DNA of 64,000 bases from Abyssibacter sp036156195 (GTDB lineage: Bacteria; Pseudomonadota; Gammaproteobacteria; Nevskiales; OUC007): NCBI GenBank assembly GCA_036156195.1, contig JAYZUZ010000011.1, forward strand, positions 124,001-188,000. The letters are read 5' to 3'. Within the stretch, counting starts at the first letter, position 1. Every line of letters begins with the position of its first letter. A program made the translations under genes and the position numbers. Of this stretch, positions 42,343 to 51,344 are shown piece after piece. The notes beneath the pieces were generated by a model. That model worked only from the letters and a program-made list of their open reading frames with translations. It ran no database searches and was not told where the DNA came from.

Positions 42343-42525
42343 ATGTCCGAACCCGCACGCCTCGTTCGATGCCCGCAATGTGGTCAGCTGGCCAAGGCCA
42401 CCACCGACAATCCCTGGCGACCATTTTGTAGCCGACGCTGCAAGCTGGTGGACCTCGGCGCCTGGTTGGACGAGGATCATCGAATCCCCGGGTCAGGCGA
42501 TGAGCCCGGCCACTTCGAGCCCTAG
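42343..42525 (+). CDS. yacG: DNA gyrase inhibitor / zinc-binding protein YacG
   Basis: A 60-residue protein with a single four-Cys zinc site, CPQC near residues 10-13 and CSRRC near 29-33, followed by the acidic WLDEDHRIPG tail. YacG of E. coli binds GyrB and inhibits gyrase. It is the last gene of the pilBCD-coaE-zapD-yacG run and ends five bases before the convergent Nudix gene. Confidence 0.95.
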   Translation: MSEPARLVRCPQCGQLAKATTDNPWRPFCSRRCKLVDLGAWLDEDHRIPGSGDEPGHFEP

Positions 42526-42530
42526 TGCGG

Positions 42531-43469
42531 CTAGTGCAGCTGGGGCCAGAAGCCGCGAATACCCGCCACTCCAAAACAGCCAGACCACCGGGCCACTGCG
42601 AGATCACGTGGTGTCAGACCACCGATGGCGTAACACGGCAGCCCCGCAGCATCGGCCAAGGTCCGCAACCCTGCCCAGCCAGCAGGAGGTTGATCCGGAT
42701 GGGATGGCGTCGAGCGTGCGGTACCCAGAACAAGCGCCTGCGCACCCCATTCGCGAGCCTGCGTGCAGGTCTGTGGATCATGACTGGAGACAATGCAGCC
42801 TCCACGAGCCCAATCCGGTGGCGCCGACCCAGCTGTTGCAACGGCGTAACCGGGCAGGTGCAGCGCGAGCCGCTGCCCCCCGGACAGCACTGAGGCCCAG
42901 TCTATCTCGGGTCGATCCACGGCAACACGCAGGCCACCCTGCTCGATCAAGCGCATCACCAAAGCGCGGTACTCGGCATCCGACACTCTGGGCAGGCGCA
43001 GGCGGATCAGCCCAGCATCCGGTGTCAAACGCGGCAAGGCCGCCAGCACATCAGAGACCGACCAGTCATCCGGGGTGAACCCATAGCAAGCCGGCCACTG
43101 CAACGCGGCGATCAGCGGGCGATCAGCCGCCAGTAATCCAGCCTGGGCAAGATCATCCACCGGGCACCAGCGGATCGCCTGGCCCTCACAGCCCCTCGGC
43201 TCGCCTGACCAACGCCGTACACGCCAGGTATCCAGCAAGACCGTCCGGTCGGGGTAGTGGTGTACCAGACGCATCAGCGGCTGGTGGTCGAGAATCTGAA
43301 TACCGAGCTCTTCATCGAGTTCGCGCCGCAAAGCCCGGGTAACCCGTTCGCCCTGCTCAAGCTTGCCGCCAGGAAACTCCCACTGACCGGCACCCGGCTT
43401 ACCCGCGAGCCGCTGGCTGATCAGCACCTGCTGTCCGCGCTGGAGGATGCCCACGGCGATGTGCAGCAT
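42531..43469 (-). CDS. mutT: MutT-type Nudix hydrolase fused to ThiE-like domain
   Basis: A 312-residue bifunctional-looking protein. The N-terminal MutT domain (about 1-130) has the Nudix box GGKLEQGERVTRALRRELDEELGI, so it should hydrolyse 8-oxo-dGTP. The C-terminal half (about 145-312) resembles thiamine-phosphate synthase (VLAALPR, GGLRVAVDRPE, IGGLTPRDLAVARWSGCFGVAGIRGFW), but lacks clear substrate motifs and is probably not catalytic. This fusion is widespread in Gammaproteobacteria. It is coupled to argJ (TGATG). Confidence 0.93.
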   Translation of the reverse strand: MLHIAVGILQRGQQVLISQRLAGKPGAGQWEFPGGKLEQGERVTRALRRELDEELGIQILDHQPLMRLVHHYPDRTVLLDTWRVRRWSGEPRGCEGQAIRWCPVDDLAQAGLLAADRPLIAALQWPACYGFTPDDWSVSDVLAALPRLTPDAGLIRLRLPRVSDAEYRALVMRLIEQGGLRVAVDRPEIDWASVLSGGQRLALHLPGYAVATAGSAPPDWARGGCIVSSHDPQTCTQAREWGAQALVLGTARSTPSHPDQPPAGWAGLRTLADAAGLPCYAIGGLTPRDLAVARWSGCFGVAGIRGFWPQLH

Positions 43470-44686
43470 CAGGATCGGTATTCGGCGTTAATCCTGACGT
43501 ACTCGTGTCCCAGGTCGCAGGTCCAGATCACCGCGTCGGCCGCGCCACGGCCCAGCCGGATACGGACTGTGAAGGCCTCGCGCCGCATGGCCTCGGACGC
43601 CAGCGATTCCACATAGTTTGGTGAGGGTTCACCGCCCTGGAGAACCGACTGATCGTCGATCCAGAGGTCCACCTGATCGATGCGGAGGCCTTCCAACCCG
43701 CTGCGCCCAACAGCCGCAAGCACTCGGCCCCAATTGGGGTCACTGGCGAACCACGCCGTCTTGACCAGCGGCGAGTGCGCAACAGTCATTGCAACCTTCC
43801 GCGCTTCATCAACTGATCGGGCGTTTTCTACCTGCACGGTGACGAACTTGCTCGCCCCTTCGCCGTCGCGAACCATCGACTGCGCGAGGTGCTGACAAAC
43901 TTCGATGATGGCATCGCGACACATGCGATAGTCAGGGGTTCCGATCTCAATGACCGGCCCGGTCCCGGTGGCTGCCAACGCGCAGGCATCATTGGTCGAG
44001 GTATCGCCATCGACCGTAATGCAATGAAAACTGGCATCAATGGCTCGAGACAGAATCTGCTCCACTGCGGCCTGGGATAGCGGCGCATCCGTGGCGACAA
44101 ATGCCAGCATCGTCGCCATATCGGGACGAATCATCCCGGCACCCTTGCCAATCCCGGTGATGGTGTAGCGCTCTCCATTGGATAGCGTCACCGTACGGCT
44201 GAGCCCCTTCGGGAGAGAGTCCGTCGTCATGATGGCCTGGGCCACAGGGAGCCAAGCATCTTCATCCAGACGAGCGGATGCCGCTGGGATCGACGCCGTG
44301 ACGCGTTCGGCGGGCAGCGCCTCACCGATGACCCCAGTGGAGAAAGGCCAGACCTCATCGGCTGCGCAGCCCAGGGCCTGGGCAACGGCCGCGCAGCTTG
44401 CACGGGCGGCCGCGACGCCAGACTCGCCTGTCCCGGCATTGGCGTTGCCACTGTTGATCAGCCAGGCGCGTGCACGACCCGTTCGCCCGCGGTGCTCTCT
44501 GCACAGTCGCACAGGGGCCGCTGCGAAGACGTTGTTCGTCAAAGCCACCGCCGCTCTCGCCCCGGGGGCCAATTCGATCAAGGCCAGATCGGTACGGTCG
44601 CGATAGCGTATGCCCGCCTCTACAGCAGCGAGGCGCACACCCTTGACGGGTGCCAGCCGCTCTGGCGACGACAAGCCAACCGCCAT
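43469..44686 (-). CDS. argJ: Glutamate N-acetyltransferase / ornithine acetyltransferase
   Basis: A 405-residue precursor that transfers acetyl from acetylornithine to glutamate in the cyclic arginine pathway. It self-cleaves before the Thr of the PDMATMLAF motif (near residue 185). Other landmarks are SGNANAGTG, FSTGVIGE, TVDGDTSTND and SDPNWGRVLAAVGRSG. ATG 44686 is chosen over an earlier frame start that overlaps secA; it lies four bases after the secA stop. This secA-argJ-mutT order is conserved among related bacteria. Confidence 0.96.
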   Translation of the reverse strand: MAVGLSSPERLAPVKGVRLAAVEAGIRYRDRTDLALIELAPGARAAVALTNNVFAAAPVRLCREHRGRTGRARAWLINSGNANAGTGESGVAAARASCAAVAQALGCAADEVWPFSTGVIGEALPAERVTASIPAASARLDEDAWLPVAQAIMTTDSLPKGLSRTVTLSNGERYTITGIGKGAGMIRPDMATMLAFVATDAPLSQAAVEQILSRAIDASFHCITVDGDTSTNDACALAATGTGPVIEIGTPDYRMCRDAIIEVCQHLAQSMVRDGEGASKFVTVQVENARSVDEARKVAMTVAHSPLVKTAWFASDPNWGRVLAAVGRSGLEGLRIDQVDLWIDDQSVLQGGEPSPNYVESLASEAMRREAFTVRIRLGRGAADAVIWTCDLGHEYVRINAEYRS

Positions 44687-44690
44687 CTGA

Positions 44691-47477
44691 TCAGCCAACC
44701 CGCCCGTGGCACTGCTTGTACTTCTTCCCGGAACCGCAGGGGCAAGGCTCGTTCCGGCCAACCTTGCGCTCTCCGCGCTCAACAGTCACCGGCCGCGGTG
44801 GTGGCGCGGCCGGCCGACCTGCCGGGCCGGCCTGGATACGGCGTGCGCCCGCAGCCGGCTGGCCAGCTTGCTGCGCCGGCGCCTCGCCTGCCGCCAATGC
44901 ACTGTCGGCTTCTGCGTGACTGGCCTGGCCGCGTGCCTGCAAGGCTTCGGCCTGTGCGCGGCGCTGCGCTTCCACCGCCTCCACATCCGCCTCGGCCTGG
45001 ACGCGAACCTTGGACAGAGTCGCGATCACCTCATGCTTCAGGCGCGCCAGCAAATCGTTGAACAGCTGGAAAGCCTCACGCTTGTACTCCTGCTTCGGGT
45101 CTTTCTGCGCGTATGCCCGCAGATTGATGCCCTGACGCAGGTAGTCCATCGCTGCGAGGTGCTCGCGCCACAGTCGGTCCAGCGTCTGCAGCATGACCGC
45201 CTTTTCGAAATGCTGGATGACCTGTTCCCCCGCACGCTGCTTCTTGTCGGCGTAGCTGATTTCCAACTGCTCCTGAACGCGACGACGCAGACCGATGTCG
45301 TCGAGCGAGCGATCCGCCTCCAGCCAGCTGGCAACGTCTGCATCGAGTCCGAATTCGGCACGCAGCGCCTCCGTGAGCCCGGGAATATCCCAGAGCTCCT
45401 CGGGCGAACCTGGAGGCAGATAGGCCTGGACCACCCCTGCCACGACATCCGGGCGGATCGTCTCGACCAGCGCCGAAATCTCCTCGGCTTCCATCAAGTC
45501 GTTGCGCTGCCCGTAGATCACCTTGCGCTGATCATTTGCGACGTTGTCGTACTCGAGCAGGTGCTTGCGGATATCAAAGTTGTGCGACTCCACCTTGCGC
45601 TGGGCGGTCTCAATGGACCGCGACACCCAGCGATGCTCAATGGCTTCGCCTTCTTCCATACCCAGTCGCTGCAACATTGCACGCATGCGCGGCGGGGTGA
45701 AGATGCGCATGAGCGTATCTTCCAGCGACAGGTAGAAGCGCGTAACACCCGGGTCGCCCTGGCGACCGGATCGACCGCGTAGCTGATTATCGATACGACG
45801 GGATTCGTGACGCTCAGAGCCGATGACATGCAGGCCACCGGCCTCGATGACAGCATCGTGGCGCGCCTGCCAATCCTTGCGTATCCGCTCCCGCGCTGCG
45901 GCGTCCTCTTCGGGAACCGCAGCCAGTTCGGCGTCCAGGCTCCCACCAAGGACGATGTCCGTTCCACGACCGGCCATGTTGGTCGCGATGGTCACGGCAC
46001 CGGGACGACCCGCCTGGGCGATGATGTCCGCTTCGCGTTCGTGCTGCTTGGCATTGAGCACTTCGTGCGCAACCTTGCGCTCGGTCAGCAGCTGATGCAG
46101 CAGCTCCGAAGTCTCGATCGACGCCGTACCGACCAGCACGGGCGCACCCTTCTCACGCGCCGCGACAATGTCGTCAACAATGGCGTTGAACTTCTCGCGT
46201 GCCGTCATGAAGACCAAGTCACCCAGGTCCTGACGCTGCGTGGGCCGGTTGGTCGGGATAACCACCACTTCCAGGTTATAGATCTGCTGGAATTCGAAGG
46301 CTTCCGTGTCTGCGGTTCCGGTCATGCCGGAGAGTTTTTCGTACAACCGGAAGTAGTTCTGGAAGGTAATGGATGCCAGCGTCTGGTTTTCACGCTGAAT
46401 CGCCACCCCTTCCTTGGCTTCAATGGCCTGGTGCAGGCCATCCGACCAACGCCGCCCCGGCATGGTGCGTCCGGTGAACTCGTCGACGATGACGATATCG
46501 CCGCCCCGGACGATGTAGTCAACATCACGTTTAAACAGATGATGGGCGCGCAGTGCTGCATTCAGGTGATGCATCAGCACGATGTTCTGGGCGTCGTAGA
46601 GGCTCTCGCCCTCGGCCAGCAAACCGGCTGTCGCGAGTAGCTGCTCTACATGCTCGTGGCCATCCTCGGTGAGATGGACCTGCTTGCCCTTTTCGTCTAC
46701 CGAGAAGTCACCAGGACCATCGTCTTCCTGCTGCGCAGCTAGGCGCGGAACAATGGAATTGATCTTCTGATAAAGACTGGGATCGTCGTCCGTGGGGCCG
46801 GAGATGATCAGCGGCGTCCGCGCTTCGTCGATCAGAATCGAGTCCACCTCATCGACGACGGCAAAATGCAGCCCGCGCTGGACCTTGTCCTCGGAGGAGA
46901 AGGCCATGTTGTCGCGCAGGTAATCGAACCCGAATTCGTTGTTGGTGCCGTAGGTGATGTCTGCCGCATAAGCGGCCCGCTTCTCGTCGGGGGATTGCCC
47001 CGACAGCACGACGCCAACGCTAAGCCCCAGGAATCGGTACAGACGCCCCATCCACTCCGCATCGCGGCTGGCGAGGTAGTCGTTCACCGTGATGAGATGG
47101 ACACCCTTGCCAGACAGCGCATTGGCGTAGGTCGCGAGTGTTGCGACCAGCGTCTTGCCTTCACCGGTGCGCATTTCGGCGATCTTGCCATCATGCAACA
47201 CCGATCCGCCGATCAACTGCACATCGAAGTGCCGCATCCCCAGGGTACGCTTGCCCGCCTCGCGGACCACCGCGAAGACCTCGGCCAGCATATCGTCCAG
47301 CGATTCGCCCTTGGCGAGCCGCTCGCGAAATTCCTGGGTCTTGGCCTGGAGCGCCGCATCCTCCAGCCCTTCCAGCGTGGGTTCGAGCGCGTTGACCTGG
47401 TCCGCAAATTTGCGCTTGCGGTTCAAAACGCGCTGGTTCCGGCTGCCGAACAGCCGGCTTAGAAAGGTATTCGCCAT
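44691..47477 (-). CDS. secA: Preprotein translocase ATPase SecA
   Basis: A 928-residue motor that pushes unfolded proteins through SecYEG. Walker A MRTGEGKT is near residues 102-109, DEVDSILIDEARTPLIISG is motif II, and the preprotein-crosslinking, helical scaffold and wing domains follow. NMAGRGTDIVLGG and GRSGRQGDPG complete the helicase motifs. The C-terminal zinc tail CPCGSGKKYKQCH binds SecB. The upstream gene is an M23 peptidase rather than secM; a nested inverted repeat lies in the 113-base gap. Confidence 0.97.
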   Translation of the reverse strand: MANTFLSRLFGSRNQRVLNRKRKFADQVNALEPTLEGLEDAALQAKTQEFRERLAKGESLDDMLAEVFAVVREAGKRTLGMRHFDVQLIGGSVLHDGKIAEMRTGEGKTLVATLATYANALSGKGVHLITVNDYLASRDAEWMGRLYRFLGLSVGVVLSGQSPDEKRAAYAADITYGTNNEFGFDYLRDNMAFSSEDKVQRGLHFAVVDEVDSILIDEARTPLIISGPTDDDPSLYQKINSIVPRLAAQQEDDGPGDFSVDEKGKQVHLTEDGHEHVEQLLATAGLLAEGESLYDAQNIVLMHHLNAALRAHHLFKRDVDYIVRGGDIVIVDEFTGRTMPGRRWSDGLHQAIEAKEGVAIQRENQTLASITFQNYFRLYEKLSGMTGTADTEAFEFQQIYNLEVVVIPTNRPTQRQDLGDLVFMTAREKFNAIVDDIVAAREKGAPVLVGTASIETSELLHQLLTERKVAHEVLNAKQHEREADIIAQAGRPGAVTIATNMAGRGTDIVLGGSLDAELAAVPEEDAAARERIRKDWQARHDAVIEAGGLHVIGSERHESRRIDNQLRGRSGRQGDPGVTRFYLSLEDTLMRIFTPPRMRAMLQRLGMEEGEAIEHRWVSRSIETAQRKVESHNFDIRKHLLEYDNVANDQRKVIYGQRNDLMEAEEISALVETIRPDVVAGVVQAYLPPGSPEELWDIPGLTEALRAEFGLDADVASWLEADRSLDDIGLRRRVQEQLEISYADKKQRAGEQVIQHFEKAVMLQTLDRLWREHLAAMDYLRQGINLRAYAQKDPKQEYKREAFQLFNDLLARLKHEVIATLSKVRVQAEADVEAVEAQRRAQAEALQARGQASHAEADSALAAGEAPAQQAGQPAAGARRIQAGPAGRPAAPPPRPVTVERGERKVGRNEPCPCGSGKKYKQCHGRVG

Positions 47478-47509
47478 GGGCTCAGAATGGGGACTGCGAT
47501 GGGGGAATC

Positions 47510-47573
47510 AACGTCCGCGTCACAATGCGGCGGCGGCATTGTAACGCACCACCCCCGATCACCTGCGGACGTT
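47510..47573 (-). promoter_or_regulatory. Nested inverted repeat in the secA leader
   Basis: Between the M23 gene and secA two stems are nested. The outer pair is AACGTCCGC / GCGGACGTT (47573-47565 with 47518-47510). The inner pair is GTTACAATGC / GCATTGTGAC (47545-47536 with 47528-47519) with a CGCCGCC loop and one G-U pair. The 3' arms are contiguous, so they could stack into one long helix about 33 bases before the secA start. It may control translation or act as an operator; a TACAAT that could serve as a -10 lies inside the inner stem. Confidence 0.5.
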
Positions 47574-47590
47574 GGTCACCCAGACCCTGG

Positions 47591-48529
47591 CTAGCTCTGG
47601 GCCTGGATGTAGCGTGCGGGATTCACAACCTTGCCGTTGCGCAGCACTTCAAAGTGCACATGCGGGCCGGTGGAACGGCCGGTATTGCCCATGCGACCGA
47701 TCACGTCACCCTTGGCAACACGATCACCCACCTTGACCTCATTGACCTTGTTGTGCCCATAGCGGGTCACATAGCCATTGCCGTGGTTGATCTCGACCAG
47801 CATCCCGTAGCCTGAACGGCGGCCCGACCAGGTGACGACACCGCTGGCAACCGCGACCACTTCGGAACCTTCACGGCCCGCGAAGTCCATCCCGTAGTGA
47901 TGTGCGCGGCGCCCGGTGAAGGGATCCGTCCGCACGCCAAACAACGAGGAAATCCAACCGCTGAGAATGGGCCGCCCCTCGGGATGGGCTTCGCTTTGCA
48001 GGCGGCTGGCCAGAATCAGATCCTCCAGCACCCGCATCTCACGCTCTCGGGCGGCGATTTGTCGATCCAGCTCGCCCAGCGTGGAACTGACATCGTCCAG
48101 CCCCGGTAGCTCGCCTTCGACATCGATTTCCGGTCCGCCGACAGCGGGCGCAACGTCAAACGCGAACTCGCCTTCATCCAGATCAGCAACCTCGACCAGT
48201 CGCTGCCCCGCGGCGTTCAAGCGCATCATGTCGGCCTGCAACATGGCGACCTTACGTGCCAGCGCCTGGGTGTTTTCCTGCAAGTGCTGACGCGCCTGCG
48301 CCACTTGTTGACGATTGCTGTCAATCGCGGCCTGCCACTCGGCAGTCACCTCTGCCGGCAGGTTCGCTTGCGCGGTGGCAACCGGCGCCGTCAGGCGGCC
48401 AATGCCCACACCCGCAGCAATAAACAGCGTCACCGTGGCGACCAGGGCGGCCGCCAGCCAGGGACTGCGTGGATCAAATTGCCAGCGCCGTGAACGGCCC
48501 AGCTTGTTGTCGATTACAATTAGTTCCAT
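47591..48529 (-). CDS. M23 family murein endopeptidase
   Basis: A 312-residue envelope protein with one N-terminal transmembrane helix (about residues 25-48), a coiled-coil region (about 65-190) and a C-terminal LytM/M23 domain. Zinc ligands are visible in HHYGMDFAG (H and D) and HVHFEV (second H). The YGHNKVNEVKVGDRV and GNTGRSTGPHVHFE segments are typical. It should cut peptidoglycan cross-links. It occupies the place held by secM in enterics, between dciA and secA. The ATG shares two bases with that of divergent dciA. Confidence 0.93.
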   Translation of the reverse strand: MELIVIDNKLGRSRRWQFDPRSPWLAAALVATVTLFIAAGVGIGRLTAPVATAQANLPAEVTAEWQAAIDSNRQQVAQARQHLQENTQALARKVAMLQADMMRLNAAGQRLVEVADLDEGEFAFDVAPAVGGPEIDVEGELPGLDDVSSTLGELDRQIAAREREMRVLEDLILASRLQSEAHPEGRPILSGWISSLFGVRTDPFTGRRAHHYGMDFAGREGSEVVAVASGVVTWSGRRSGYGMLVEINHGNGYVTRYGHNKVNEVKVGDRVAKGDVIGRMGNTGRSTGPHVHFEVLRNGKVVNPARYIQAQS

Positions 48530-48986
48530 GTCTTACCGCTTCGGTCGTCGCGCCCGATCTCTTGCGGATCGCATTCGGTCCGACCGTTCCCCCCTTCGGG
48601 ATTGGTCTCGGTCTGCAGTGCAGACCACGTATCTTCAGGAACAGCTGGAGCAACGCCTCCCCGCGTCACTCGCCAGCCGCGTCAGATTCGTTCGCATGGA
48701 TCAAACAACGGCCGTCCTGGCCGTTCCCTCACCCGCTTGGGCCACCCGGATTCGTCAACACCGCGCCGCATTGCAGCACGTCATTGCGTCCTCCTCGGGT
48801 CACCCCTGCACAGATATAAGGCTTTGCATCATTCCGGTGCAAGCCCCACCTGCGCATTCTAGCGAATCTGTCAAACCCCACGCCCGGCACATCGAAACCA
48901 TGCGCCGGCTCTCTCAAAGCACGAGCAATGCCAAACTCGCCGACGCACTGCGACGGCTGGTCCGGCAACTCGAGCAACCCGATTAA
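48528..48986 (+). CDS. dciA: DciA/DUF721 helicase-associated protein
   Basis: A 152-residue protein of the DUF721 family. The QEQLEQRLPASLASRVRFV and LAVPSPAWATRIRQHRAAL segments are the conserved DciA core. DciA loads or regulates DnaB helicase in bacteria that lack DnaC. The proposed ATG at 48528 and the M23 start share a CATG, so the two genes are divergent with overlapping start codons; a later start is possible but none is supported by a good ribosome site. It ends four bases into lpxC. Confidence 0.86.
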   Translation: MSYRFGRRARSLADRIRSDRSPLRDWSRSAVQTTYLQEQLEQRLPASLASRVRFVRMDQTTAVLAVPSPAWATRIRQHRAALQHVIASSSGHPCTDIRLCIIPVQAPPAHSSESVKPHARHIETMRRLSQSTSNAKLADALRRLVRQLEQPD

Positions 48987-49900
48987 GCCGCTGCAGTCGC
49001 CGGACGCGGAGAGTAGATGATCGGCGCCCGTTCCGGGCGTTCGAAGGTCACCATTTCCCAGGCGTCCGGCTGAGCGATCAATCCGCGCAGCAGCTTGTTG
49101 TTCAGCGCATGACCGGACTTGTAGCCGGTGAACGCACCGATCAGGTTGTGACCCATCAGGTAGAGATCCCCGATGGCATCCAGAATCTTGTGCCGGACAA
49201 ACTCATCCTGATAACGCAGCCCGTCATTGTTCAGGACGCGGTACTCGTCCAGCGCAACCGCGTTGTCCAGGCTGGCACCCAGGGCCAGATTGTTTGAACG
49301 CAGGTATTCGACGTCGCGCATGAACCCGAACGTGCGTGCGCGCGACACTTCCTTGACGTAGGAAGTCGTCGAAAAATCGATGGTTGCGTGCTGCTTGCTG
49401 GAGGCAAACACCGGGTGTTCGAAATCGATCCCGAAACTGACCTTGAAACCATCATGCGGGTCGAATCGCGCCCACTTGTCATCTTCGGTGACTTGAACCG
49501 GCTTCTTGACCCGAATGAACCGCTTGGGCGCGTCGAGTTCACGAATACCGGCTGATTGGACCAGAAATACAAACGGCCCGGCACTGCCATCCATGATGGG
49601 CACTTCGGGAGCCGACAACTCGATTAGCGCGTTGTCGATCCCGAGGCCCGCGAGGGCGGACATGAGATGTTCCACCGTCGACACCTTGGTGCCGTTGGCT
49701 TCTAGCGTGGTGTTGAGCGTGGTGTCGGTCACTGCATGGGCGTCTGCCTTGAGTTCCGGCGTGCCATCGAGGTCCACGCGCCGAAACACAATGCCGAAAT
49801 CCGCCGGGGCGGGGCGGATCGCCATGTACACCTTTTTACCCGTATGCAGCCCCACGCCGGTGGCGCGGATGGGGTGTTGTACGGTTCGTTGCTTCAACAT
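48983..49900 (-). CDS. lpxC: UDP-3-O-acyl-N-acetylglucosamine deacetylase
   Basis: A 305-residue zinc amidase, the committed step of lipid A synthesis. STVEHLMSAL (Glu77, His78) holds the first zinc His and catalytic Glu, and the other zinc ligands are in DAIGDLYLMGH. SGHALNNKLLR near the end is a further family motif, with the second catalytic His. ATG 49900 matches the family N-terminus MLKQRTVQHPIRATGVGLH. It is separated from ftsZ by 247 bases and may have its own promoter there. Confidence 0.97.
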   Translation of the reverse strand: MLKQRTVQHPIRATGVGLHTGKKVYMAIRPAPADFGIVFRRVDLDGTPELKADAHAVTDTTLNTTLEANGTKVSTVEHLMSALAGLGIDNALIELSAPEVPIMDGSAGPFVFLVQSAGIRELDAPKRFIRVKKPVQVTEDDKWARFDPHDGFKVSFGIDFEHPVFASSKQHATIDFSTTSYVKEVSRARTFGFMRDVEYLRSNNLALGASLDNAVALDEYRVLNNDGLRYQDEFVRHKILDAIGDLYLMGHNLIGAFTGYKSGHALNNKLLRGLIAQPDAWEMVTFERPERAPIIYSPRPATAAA

Positions 49901-50053
49901 CTCTACTACCTCAGTGGCTGTGCCCGAACACTGCCAAGCGCCAACGGACAGCCTGAGACAGGCCATCGATGGACAAGTTCGGTAAGTCAGCCCCCGCGAT
50001 TCTTATGGAACAACGGCGCAACCGGCGAGCAAGGGCCGACGCATCCGTCAAAC

Positions 50054-50077
50054 CCGGAACTCTACCACAGAGTCCGG
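50054..50077 (-). terminator. Imperfect hairpin between ftsZ and lpxC
   Basis: In the 247-base ftsZ-lpxC gap a stem CCGGACTCT / AGAGTTCCGG with one bulged base and a GTGGT loop lies about 70 bases after the ftsZ stop. Only a short GTTTG follows. It may be a partial terminator that reduces read-through into lpxC. No other element in the gap, including an lpxC promoter, is convincing. Confidence 0.35.
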
Positions 50078-50147
50078 ATTGATCGAATGCGCCCGGTTTG
50101 CTGGCCGATGACGTCTGCTGCCCCTTCACCAGGTCGCGCCTGCGCGG

Positions 50148-51311
50148 TCAATCCGCCTGATTACGCAGGAACGCCGGCACATCCAGCACCTCGATGTCCA
50201 GATCCGACAGGTCATCGAGTCGCCGAGCCTTCTTCTCGCGGCGGATGTAGGTGGGCTTTTCCAGATCGTTGTACTTGACCTGGCCACCACCATCGCGATT
50301 GATCGACGTGACCACCTCGTGATCGTCGTAGGACTGTGCCTTCTGATTTCCGCCCAGCCCGGTTGCCACCACCGTCACCCGCAGCTCGTCGCCCATCTCG
50401 GGATCCAGCGCGGTACCAACGATGACCTCGGCCGAATCTGCGGCCATCTCGCCGATCACTTCGTTGACGACCTGGAACTCGTACATGGTCAGATCGTCGC
50501 CAGCCGTGATGTTGACCAGAACGCCCTCAGCCCCCGTAAGCGTCAGCTCGTCGAGCAGCGGGCTGGCCAATGCCGTTTCGGCCGCCTCGCGGGCGCGATC
50601 TTCGCCGCTGGACCGACCGATGCCCATCATGGCCATGCCCGGAATTGACATCACCTTGCGTACGTCAGCGAAGTCGACGTTGATCAGACCACCGGCGGTG
50701 ATGAGCTCAGCGATGCCCTGCACGGCGTTGTGCAACACATCGTTGGCGGACTTGAACGCGTTTTTGACGGTGACGCTCTTGCCCAATACCGACAACAACT
50801 TCTCGTTCGGAATCACGATGAGTGAGTTGACCAGACCCTCCAGGGCCTCGATTCCCTTACCCGCCACGTCCATCCGCTTCTTGCGCTCAAACGGGAACGG
50901 CTTGGTGACAACAGCCACCGTCAGGATTTCAAGTTCCCGGGCAATCTCAGCCACAACAGGCGCTGCGCCCGTGCCCGTGCCGCCACCCATACCCGCGGTG
51001 ATGAAGAGCATGTCCGTGCCTTCAATGGTCTCGCGAATGCGATCACGATCTTCCATCGCCGCAGCACGGCCAACCTCGGGATCTGCGCCTGCGCCCAGAC
51101 CGCGAGTCACCGCCGAGCCCAGTTGCAGAATGGTGTCCGCCGAGCAGGCATCAAGATGCTGCACGTCCGTGTTGGCACAAATGAATTCGACACCCTGAAT
51201 ACCGGCCTCAACCATCTGGTTGACCGTGTTGGTGCCGCCGCCGCCGATGCCCATCACCTTGATGACTGGACGATTCGGCTGGTGTTCGATGAGTTCAAAA
51301 ATCTCAGCCAT
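50148..51311 (-). CDS. ftsZ: Cell division protein FtsZ
   Basis: A 387-residue tubulin-like GTPase that forms the Z-ring. The GTP-binding G-box reads GGGTGTGAAPV near residues 104-114, and the T7 loop is in LINVDFADVRKVM. The conserved C-terminal peptide, DIEVLDVPAFLRNQ, binds FtsA and ZipA. ATG 51311 is preceded by GAGG at seven bases; an earlier in-frame start adds eight residues. It is the last gene of the mur/fts cluster and follows ftsA by 33 bases. Confidence 0.98.
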   Translation of the reverse strand: MAEIFELIEHQPNRPVIKVMGIGGGGTNTVNQMVEAGIQGVEFICANTDVQHLDACSADTILQLGSAVTRGLGAGADPEVGRAAAMEDRDRIRETIEGTDMLFITAGMGGGTGTGAAPVVAEIARELEILTVAVVTKPFPFERKKRMDVAGKGIEALEGLVNSLIVIPNEKLLSVLGKSVTVKNAFKSANDVLHNAVQGIAELITAGGLINVDFADVRKVMSIPGMAMMGIGRSSGEDRAREAAETALASPLLDELTLTGAEGVLVNITAGDDLTMYEFQVVNEVIGEMAADSAEVIVGTALDPEMGDELRVTVVATGLGGNQKAQSYDDHEVVTSINRDGGGQVKYNDLEKPTYIRREKKARRLDDLSDLDIEVLDVPAFLRNQAD

Positions 51312-51344
51312 GGTGTTACCTCGTGTTTGCCCCAAAAATGTCGA

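Noticed and set aside
47478..47590. secM-type arrest peptide gene before secA
   Set aside because: The gap has no open frame with an arrest-like sequence; the upstream gene is an M23 peptidase.
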